From contig CAMYXG010000057.1 of NCBI GenBank assembly GCA_947303225.1, forward strand, positions 1 through 7,887: a stretch of DNA of 7,887 nt, given 5' to 3'. Position 1 is the first letter of the stretch. Each line of letters begins with the position of its first letter. This stretch comes from an uncultured Caryophanales bacterium (GTDB lineage: Bacteria > Bacillota_I > Bacilli_A > RF39 > UBA660). The notes under the pieces are model-generated. The model saw only the letters and a program-made list of their open reading frames with translations, had not been told where the DNA came from and made no database searches. The translations under genes were made by a program, and so were the position numbers. Shown one piece after another: positions 1 through 5,449 of the stretch.

Positions 1-542
1 ATTCAAAAAATTCAACTGATACTTTATTAGATGATATTGATAAATATAGTAATGCTTCTATTAAAGTTGCTAATCCTTTAGATTTATCTTCTATAGATGA
101 TAATTCTTATGATTTTACTATGTTATTAGATTGTTTTCCTGTTGATTGTAATGATGATAATTTTTCTATTGCTATTTCTGAGTTAACTCGTATTACTAAA
201 AAATCCGGAATAATTGCTATATCTTATATCAATAAAGATGGTATTTTCAATGAAAATAATATTGATAATTTCTTAGATAATACACACCATACTATCAAGT
301 TTGATAATGGTGTCTATTTGCAATTTGGTTTAAAGGAAATGCAAGATTTTATGAATCATTATAATGTAAAGATGTTAGATAATATTTCTACTGATGGAGT
401 TTCTCAATATATTCCTCAAGTTGTAAATAATTATTCAAAAGAAGAATTTATTCAATGGATTAAATGTGAGCTATCTCTATGTGAAAAGGAAGATGTTTGT
501 AAAATTAGTACGCATTTGTTATTTATTGGGGAAAAAATATAA
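1..542 (+). CDS. Class I SAM-dependent methyltransferase, C-terminal fragment (5' end outside window)
   Basis: The reading frame is open from base 3 to the TAA at 540-542, giving 179 codons with no start needed, so this is the 3' part of a longer gene; the Met at 120 is internal. The visible part resembles the C-terminal half of small Firmicute class I methyltransferases: a strand with YDFTMLLD (about residues 38-45), a helix, ITKKSGIIAISYI (post-motif II hairpin), then STDGVSQYI, a helical KEEFIQWIKCELSLCEKED stretch and the closing strand STHLLFIGEKI. That STDG, then W-x-K, then C-E-K/R-x-D, then S-H order is what I recall from this family. The glycine-rich SAM motif I would lie upstream and cannot be seen. 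The substrate is unknown. Where relatives typically carry an LGPxYHL-like segment, this protein has LDCFPVD, so the active site may differ. No clear terminator follows, and secG starts 66 bases downstream. Confidence 0.72.
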   Translation, partial: SKNSTDTLLDDIDKYSNASIKVANPLDLSSIDDNSYDFTMLLDCFPVDCNDDNFSIAISELTRITKKSGIIAISYINKDGIFNENNIDNFLDNTHHTIKFDNGVYLQFGLKEMQDFMNHYNVKMLDNISTDGVSQYIPQVVNNYSKEEFIQWIKCELSLCEKEDVCKISTHLLFIGEKI

Positions 543-555
543 AGGATATAATTCA

Positions 556-584
556 TTGCAATTTTTTATATATTGTGTTATTAT
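556..584 (+). promoter_or_regulatory. Probable secG promoter
   Basis: TTGCAA (556-561) and TATTAT (579-584) are separated by 17 bases, and a TG dinucleotide at 576-577 gives an extended -10 element. Transcription would start near 591, leaving a short leader before secG. A TATAAT at 547-552 has only a weak, badly spaced -35 candidate (TTGGGG at 526-531), so it is the less likely alternative. Confidence 0.5.
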
Positions 585-608
585 ATTATCTGTTGATGGA
601 GGGATTCT

Positions 609-824
609 ATGGAAACAGCATTATTAATTGTATCAATTTTATTAATTATTATTGTTTTATTACAGAGTGTGAAAGCTGAGGGTGGAGCTCAGATTATTTC
701 TGGTGGACAAAGTGAATTATTTGCAAATAGAAAAGAGCGAGGTTCTGAGTTAGTTATTACTCGTATAACGATGTTTTTGGGATTTTTGTTTTTTGCTATT
801 TGTTTAGTTTCAATGTTTATATAA
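609..824 (+). CDS. secG: Preprotein translocase subunit SecG
   Basis: SecG is the small accessory membrane subunit of the SecYEG channel and assists SecA-driven protein export. The 71-residue protein has the family's layout: a first membrane helix at about residues 3-19 ending in LLQS, a polar glycine-rich cytoplasmic loop (residues 20-48, including SGGQSELFANRKERG), and a second membrane helix at about 50-70. The length is normal for Firmicute SecG. The ATG at 609 follows GGAGGG (598-603) with a 5-base spacer. A promoter-like sequence lies upstream and a short terminator directly follows the stop, so it is probably transcribed alone. Its place just before rnr, smpB and ssrA is the common Firmicute arrangement, which strengthens the call. 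Confidence 0.93.
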   Translation: METALLIVSILLIIIVLLQSVKAEGGAQIISGGQSELFANRKERGSELVITRITMFLGFLFFAICLVSMFI

Positions 825-846
825 GGACTTTGGTCCTTTTTCTTTT
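823..846 (+). terminator. Short Rho-independent terminator after secG
   Basis: The 6-bp stem AAGGAC/GTCCTT (823-828 with 833-838) closes a TTTG loop and runs into TTTTTCTTTT (837-846). It starts within the secG TAA stop codon (822-824). The stem is short, so read-through into rnr is possible. Confidence 0.6.
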
Positions 847-879
847 GGGAAAATACTAGTACTATTCAGGAAAATAAAG

Positions 880-891
880 TATAATTATAAT
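880..891 (+). promoter_or_regulatory. Candidate rnr promoter with two adjoining TATAAT boxes
   Basis: TATAAT occurs twice back to back, at 880-885 and 886-891. Neither has a good -35 at standard spacing (TAGTAC at 857-862 and TATTCA at 863-868 are weak). Starts about 7 bases downstream of the boxes would fall near 892-898, inside or beside the ribosome binding site. The transcript would then be nearly leaderless, and part of rnr transcription may come from read-through of secG. Confidence 0.35.
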
Positions 892-894
892 AGA

Positions 895-901
895 AGGTGA
901 T
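895..901 (+). promoter_or_regulatory. Ribosome binding site that sets the rnr start
   Basis: AGGTGAT (895-901) matches seven consecutive bases of the ideal anti-16S sequence and lies 4 bases before the ATG at 906. The in-frame GTG at 897 lies inside this site, so it cannot be the start that uses it. Confidence 0.75.
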
Positions 902-905
902 ACTA

Positions 906-3017
906 ATGAGAGATAATATTATTAATGTTTTACAAAATTGTGATAAAGCAATTGATGCTTTTGAATTACAAGATATGTTAGGAATTCATACTGTTGAAGA
1001 AACTTCATTGTTTCAAGAAGAAATATCAAAATTGGAAGAAGAAGCTATTGTTTATCGTTCTAATAAAGGAAAATATATGATGATTGAAAATAGTCATTTG
1101 CGTAAGGGAATCATGAGGGTTAATAAAAAAGGATATGGATTTGTTGAAGTTGATCAGATGGAAGATGATGTATACATTTCTCGTGATAATATGAATGGAG
1201 CTATCCATGATGATGTTGTTTTAATTGAAATAACAAGTAAGATGAATATTGATCGGATGGAAGGAAGAGTTTTAAAAATCATCGAAAGGAAAATTCAACG
1301 ATATATTGGTTTAATTTCTTTTGATAAAAAAGGAGTTGGACATATTCAATTAGATGATTCTAAAATTAAACTTGATATTGAAATACCTAAAGATAAGAGT
1401 TTAAATGCTGTGGATGGGCATAAGGTAGTTGTAGAGTTAGATAAGAAGATAAATAATAGTGGTCGTTATGAGGGACATGTTGTAGAAATAATTGGTCATA
1501 TTAATGATCCTGGAGTAGATATTCTTTCAATTGTATATAAATATAATATTAATGTTGACTTTCCAGATGATGTTAAAGATGAAGTCTCTGAAATGCCTAT
1601 GGAAGTTTATGAGAGAGATTTAAAAGGCCGTAGGGATTTGCGTGATCAAGTTATTTTTACTATTGATGGAGATGATACAAAAGATATTGATGATGCTATA
1701 TCAATTAAAAAGATGGAAAATGGACATTATGAATTGGGTGTTCATATTGCTGATGTTAGTTACTATGTTAAAGAGGGGAGTCCTCTAGATAATGAGGCAA
1801 TGGAGAGAGGTACCAGTGTATATTTGGTAGATCGTGTTATTCCGATGCTACCTCATGAATTATCGAATGGAATATGTTCTTTGAATCCTAATGTGGACCG
1901 TTTGTCGGTTTCTTGTGTTATGGAATTTGATTCTACGGGAAAACAATTAAATTATGAGATTTTTCCAAGTATAATTCGTTCTAGGATTCAAATGACTTAT
2001 AAAAAAGTGAATGCCATCTTAGAAAAGGGTGAGATTGCTGAAGGATATGAAGAATTTGTTGATGATTTAAAACTAATGAGTGAGCTTGCTTCTATTCTTC
2101 GTAAAGCTAAGGTAAAACGTGGCTATATTGACTTTGAAGTAGATGAAGCAAAAATATTGGTTGATGAAAATTGTGTTCCTATTGATATTGTTTTAAGAGA
2201 TAGGGGTACAGGAGAAAAACTTATAGAAGACTTTATGATTGCAGCTAATGAATGTGTTGCTACTCACATCTATTTTATGAATCTTCCATTTATTTATCGT
2301 ATTCATGAATATCCTAAAGAAGAGAAAATAAGAGACTTTTTGAGTTTTGTTAGTGGACTTGGCTATCATGTTACAGGAAATGTAAGCGATGTTAAACCAA
2401 CTACAATGCAAAATATATTATCACAATTACAGGATAAGCCTGAGTACAAAATATTATCATCTTTACTTCTTCGTAGTATGCAAAAAGCTATTTATAGTCC
2501 TGAAAATTTGGGTCATTATGGTTTAGCAAGTAGTTGTTATACGCATTTTACATCTCCGATAAGGCGTTATCCTGATACTACGGTTCATAGATTACTTCAT
2601 ACTTATTTATTTGATGGTAAAATGGATATGTCTACGATTCGTAAATGGGAGGAAAAGCTTGTTTATGTTGCAGAGCATTCATCTGAAAGAGAGCGTGCGA
2701 GTGTTGATTGTGAACGAGAAGTAGAAGATATGAAAATGGCTGAGTATATGGAAAAACATGTAGGAGAAGAGTTTGAAGGTATGATTTCTTCTATTACTAG
2801 CTTTGGAATGTTTGTGGAGTTAGATAATTTAATTGAAGGATTGGTTCCTCTTCGTGATATGAAGGATTTCTTTCACTTTGATGAAGAACATATGACCTTG
2901 ACAGGAGAAAAAACTCATGTAAAATATTCTATAGGTGAGAGAATTGTTGTTAAAGTTCTTAGGGCTTCTAAGGAGGAAAAAACGATTGATTTTGAGGTAG
3001 TTAGAAAGGTTGAGTAG
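906..3017 (+). CDS. rnr: Ribonuclease R (3'-5' exoribonuclease, RNB family)
   Basis: RNase R is a processive 3'-5' exonuclease that degrades structured RNA and, with SmpB-tmRNA, clears defective mRNAs from rescued ribosomes. The 703-residue protein has the full family order: N-terminal winged-helix region (about 1-60), two cold-shock/OB domains (about 65-195), the RNB catalytic domain (about 235-565) and a C-terminal S1 domain (about 619-700). The catalytic signature TIDGDDTKDIDDAIS places the metal-binding aspartates at D254, D260, D262 and D263. The other family hallmark, HYGLASSCYTHFTSPIRRYPD-like, is at about 537-557. The protein ends right after the S1 domain, without the lysine-rich tail found in E. 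coli and B. subtilis RNase R. The ATG at 906 is preferred because AGGTGAT lies just upstream. The stop is 1 base before the next gene, so these genes form an operon. Confidence 0.96.
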   Translation: MRDNIINVLQNCDKAIDAFELQDMLGIHTVEETSLFQEEISKLEEEAIVYRSNKGKYMMIENSHLRKGIMRVNKKGYGFVEVDQMEDDVYISRDNMNGAIHDDVVLIEITSKMNIDRMEGRVLKIIERKIQRYIGLISFDKKGVGHIQLDDSKIKLDIEIPKDKSLNAVDGHKVVVELDKKINNSGRYEGHVVEIIGHINDPGVDILSIVYKYNINVDFPDDVKDEVSEMPMEVYERDLKGRRDLRDQVIFTIDGDDTKDIDDAISIKKMENGHYELGVHIADVSYYVKEGSPLDNEAMERGTSVYLVDRVIPMLPHELSNGICSLNPNVDRLSVSCVMEFDSTGKQLNYEIFPSIIRSRIQMTYKKVNAILEKGEIAEGYEEFVDDLKLMSELASILRKAKVKRGYIDFEVDEAKILVDENCVPIDIVLRDRGTGEKLIEDFMIAANECVATHIYFMNLPFIYRIHEYPKEEKIRDFLSFVSGLGYHVTGNVSDVKPTTMQNILSQLQDKPEYKILSSLLLRSMQKAIYSPENLGHYGLASSCYTHFTSPIRRYPDTTVHRLLHTYLFDGKMDMSTIRKWEEKLVYVAEHSSERERASVDCEREVEDMKMAEYMEKHVGEEFEGMISSITSFGMFVELDNLIEGLVPLRDMKDFFHFDEEHMTLTGEKTHVKYSIGERIVVKVLRASKEEKTIDFEVVRKVE
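3003..3009 (+). promoter_or_regulatory. Ribosome binding site for the capA-like gene, inside the rnr 3' end
   Basis: AGAAAGG (3003-3009) lies in the last rnr codons, 9 bases before the ATG at 3019. The alternative in-frame TTG at 3010 abuts this site and could not use it, so 3019 is chosen. Confidence 0.6.
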
Positions 3018-3018
3018 T

Positions 3019-4224
3019 ATGGCTAAAAGGAAGAAAAAAGTAAAATTAAAGGGTGCTGGAAAGTTTTTGTTTCTTCTTCTTCTTATAGGACTCTTGAGTA
3101 TTTTTGGATATGATTATTATAAATCTCTTAATAAGAATCCAGTAGAAGAAATTATTAAAAAAGAGAAAAAGGTTGAAAAGCCGAAAGTTCCAAAAGAATA
3201 TCATGCTAGTTTATTTATGGTTGGTGATGCTTTGATTCATAGTGCTGTTTATCAAGATGCTAAATTAGCTGATGGTACTTATGATTTTAAGCCTATGCTT
3301 GAACTTATAAAGCCTATTTCATCAAAATATGATTTAGCATATTATAATCAAGAGACCATTTTAGGAGGTACTGAGTTAGGTCTCTCTAATTATCCTAGAT
3401 TTAATTCTCCATATGAAGTTGGTGATGCTTTTATTGATGCTGGATTTAATTTGGTTTCTTTAGCTACAAATCATACGATGGATAAGAATGAACAGGGAGT
3501 TATTAACTCTGTTAATTATTGGAAGAAGCATAAAGACCAAGTTGTTTATTCTGGACAATGGATTTCTGCTGAGGAAAGAGAAAAAGAAGTTGCTCAGGTA
3601 TATGAAAAAAATGGAATCAAATATGCCTTTTTGTCCTATACAATATGGACAAATGGTTTAGAAACTCCGGTTGGTAAAGAGTATTTGAATAATGTTTATT
3701 CTGAGGAAAAAGCAGCAGCTGATATTGCCAAGGTAAAAGATAAAGCTGATATTATTATTGTAGCTATGCATTGGGGAACGGAATATTCTTTGGGTGTTGA
3801 CTATAAGCAAGATGAAATAGCAAAGTTTTTATCTGATCAAGGAGTACAACTTATTATTGGAGCTCATCCTCATGTAGTAGAACCTGTTGAATGGATTAAT
3901 GATGGTAAAACATTTGTTATTTATTCATTAGGTAATTTGATTTCTGATCAAGAAGGAAATGAGAGACTTACTGGATTAATGATGAGTGTTGATATTAAGA
4001 AAAAGGTAGATATTGATGATAAGGTTACAGTTACGATTGAGAATCCTAAAGCAGAGCTTACTTATACAAAATCTTACTATGGTGGTAAGCGTAATTTTAA
4101 AGTATATCCATATTCTCAACTAAATACTAGTATATTATCTAATTATGAGGCTTTACGTGATAAGTACCAAGGAGTAGTTAGTCAATGGTATCCAGAATTA
4201 CATTGGGGTATTACAGGAGAGTGA
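3019..4224 (+). CDS. Membrane-anchored CapA/PGA_cap-type metallophosphoesterase-like protein
   Basis: This 401-residue protein has a lysine-rich N-terminus (AKRKKKVKLKG), one hydrophobic helix at about 16-31 and a charged linker, followed by a PGA_cap (CapA/PgsA-like) domain at about 62-310. The positive-inside rule puts the domain outside the cell; there is no lipobox cysteine. Calcineurin-like fold motifs are in order: GDALIH (D70), NQET (N110, E112), ATNHTMD (N151, H152), MHWG (H251), GAHPHV (H283, H285) and YSLGN (about 302-306). All expected metal-ligand motifs appear intact, so activity is likely, but the substrate is not known. CapA/PgsA proteins take part in poly-gamma-glutamate synthesis or export, yet no capB/capC partners are visible, so a capsule role is not supported here. 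It lies 1 base after rnr and 4 bases before smpB, so the three are co-transcribed. Confidence 0.85.
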   Translation: MAKRKKKVKLKGAGKFLFLLLLIGLLSIFGYDYYKSLNKNPVEEIIKKEKKVEKPKVPKEYHASLFMVGDALIHSAVYQDAKLADGTYDFKPMLELIKPISSKYDLAYYNQETILGGTELGLSNYPRFNSPYEVGDAFIDAGFNLVSLATNHTMDKNEQGVINSVNYWKKHKDQVVYSGQWISAEEREKEVAQVYEKNGIKYAFLSYTIWTNGLETPVGKEYLNNVYSEEKAAADIAKVKDKADIIIVAMHWGTEYSLGVDYKQDEIAKFLSDQGVQLIIGAHPHVVEPVEWINDGKTFVIYSLGNLISDQEGNERLTGLMMSVDIKKKVDIDDKVTVTIENPKAELTYTKSYYGGKRNFKVYPYSQLNTSILSNYEALRDKYQGVVSQWYPELHWGITGE

Positions 4225-4228
4225 TAGC

Positions 4229-4669
4229 ATGGAAATTATAAATCGAAAAGCTAAATTTGATTATTTTGTTGAAGAACAATATGAAGCTGGGATTGTTTTA
4301 ACTGGTACAGAAATAAAATCTATTCGTAATGGAAAATGTAATTTAAAAGATTGTTATGGTATTGTAAGAAATGGTGAGGTTTTTCTTTTAAATATGTATA
4401 TAGCTCCATATAAAGAAGGAAATATGTTCAATCATTATGAGACTAGAAGTCGTAAATTACTTCTTCATAAAAAAGAAATTAAGAAAATAAGTGATGCTAT
4501 TCAATTAAATGGATTAACTCTTGTACCTTTAAAGGGATATTTTAAAGAGAATAAGTTTAAGATATTACTTGGTGTATGTAGAGGAAAAAAGAATTTCGAT
4601 AAGAGAGAAACTATTAAAGAACGTGATATGAAGCGAGAAGTTCAGAAAAATATTAAAAATTTTAAGTAA
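4229..4669 (+). CDS. smpB: SsrA-binding protein SmpB
   Basis: SmpB binds tmRNA and carries it into the A site of ribosomes stalled without a stop codon. The 146-residue protein is a full though slightly short family member. Visible hallmarks are NRKAKFDY at 5-12, GIVLTGTEIKSIRNG at 21-35, the RNA-binding NHYETRSRKLLLHKKEI at 68-84, and RGKKNFDKRETIKERD at 118-133. The last segment includes the DKR that helps engage the decoding centre; the basic C-terminal tail that fills the empty mRNA channel follows. AGGAG (4215-4219) lies 9 bases before the ATG, within the end of the upstream gene. Its tmRNA partner begins about 3.1 kb downstream on the same strand, separated by the oppositely oriented pflBA operon. 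Confidence 0.97.
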   Translation: MEIINRKAKFDYFVEEQYEAGIVLTGTEIKSIRNGKCNLKDCYGIVRNGEVFLLNMYIAPYKEGNMFNHYETRSRKLLLHKKEIKKISDAIQLNGLTLVPLKGYFKENKFKILLGVCRGKKNFDKRETIKERDMKREVQKNIKNFK

Positions 4670-4714
4670 CTTATATTACTATTTATGTTATTTTATTACA
4701 TTTATAAACAAAAG

Positions 4715-4748
4715 AAGAGTTCTATTTTAGAACTCTTTATATTTTTTT
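4715..4748 (+). terminator. Terminator hairpin between smpB and pflA, probably bidirectional
   Basis: A perfect 10-bp stem, AAGAGTTCTA (4715-4724) with TAGAACTCTT (4728-4737), closes a TTT loop. On the + strand it is followed by TATATTTTTTT to 4748, ending the rnr operon. On the - strand the same stem is followed by CTTTTGTTTAT, a weaker T-rich tract that could end pflBA. The stem overlaps the pflA stop and its last codons. Confidence 0.85.
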
Positions 4749-5449
4749 AAACAGTAATCTTCTAATTCTTTACATTTTTCTTTATCCATTGCTTTTTTAT
4801 TATTATAAGGATTTTTTATATGATATTCTTTATATTTTTGAAAACCTAAAGTATGGAATGGTAATAATTCTATTTTTGTGATGTTTTTGATATTATTTTT
4901 AAGAAAATTAACTAAATCGTTTATATAATTTTTATTATCATTTTCTCCTGGTATGATTACTTGTCTAATCCATACTTCTTTATTTGCTTTATTGACTTGC
5001 TTAATAAAGTTTATGAATTCATCATATTGGTCTGTTTGGGTAATATTTTGAAATCCTTGCTTTGTTGTATGCTTAATATCTAGTATTATTAAATCTACAA
5101 GTGATAGTAATTCTTCATAATTACCTTTCCCAATTCCTGCTGTGTCTAAAGCTATATGAATGTTTTCTTTTTTTAATTCTTTACATAGCTTTGTTAAGAA
5201 GGCTTGTTGTAGTAGTGGTTCTCCTCCGGAAAAAGTTACTCCTCCATTTTTTTGATAATATGGTTTATATCTTAATATTTTTGATTTCAATTCTTGAATT
5301 GTTATTTTATTATTTCCTTTGTTCCATGTTTCAGGATTATGACAGAATTTGCATCGAAGGTTGCATTCTTGAAAAAATATGACTGTTCGTATTCCAGGAC
5401 CATCTACTAAACCCATTGTTTCTATTTTATTGATTGTAGCTGTTATCAT
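4727..5449 (-). CDS. pflA: Pyruvate formate-lyase activating enzyme (radical SAM)
   Basis: PflA uses a 4Fe-4S cluster and S-adenosylmethionine to abstract a hydrogen from the C-terminal glycine loop of PflB, giving the active glycyl radical. The 240-residue length is normal. The N-terminus holds DGPGIRTVIFFQ (16-27), and the cluster-binding CxxxCxxC follows at C29, C33 and C36 (CNLRCKFC, then HNPETW). FSGGEPLLQ at 73-81 is the SAM-binding GGE motif. LDIKHT (about 123-128) and LLPFHTLG (about 195-202) match conserved family segments. Its ATG (5449-5447) overlaps the pflB TGA as ATGA. No purine-rich ribosome binding site is visible upstream (the bases just before are GAAACACT), which suggests translation coupled to pflB. 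The stop codon and last residues lie within the shared terminator hairpin. Confidence 0.95.
   Translation of the reverse strand: MITATINKIETMGLVDGPGIRTVIFFQECNLRCKFCHNPETWNKGNNKITIQELKSKILRYKPYYQKNGGVTFSGGEPLLQQAFLTKLCKELKKENIHIALDTAGIGKGNYEELLSLVDLIILDIKHTTKQGFQNITQTDQYDEFINFIKQVNKANKEVWIRQVIIPGENDNKNYINDLVNFLKNNIKNITKIELLPFHTLGFQKYKEYHIKNPYNNKKAMDKEKCKELEDYCLKKYKEF

Noticed and set aside
547..552. TATAAT just after the methyltransferase stop as the main secG promoter
   Set aside because: Its only -35 candidate is poor and spaced 15 bases; the 556-584 promoter has 17-base spacing and an extended -10.
897..905. In-frame GTG at 897 as the rnr start (three extra residues)
   Set aside because: It lies inside the ribosome binding site AGGTGAT; the ATG at 906 has correct spacing.
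1026..1208. - strand frames inside rnr (1026-1208 and 2193-2411)
   Set aside because: They lie fully within the conserved RNase R sequence, with no start context.
3010..3018. TTG at 3010 as the start of the capA-like gene, overlapping rnr by 8 bases
   Set aside because: It directly abuts AGAAAGG, leaving no spacer, while the ATG at 3019 is well spaced.
5101..5382. 93-codon + strand frame opposite pflA
   Set aside because: Its sequence is the low-complexity Leu/Phe-rich product of reading an A-rich gene backwards; pflA covers the region.
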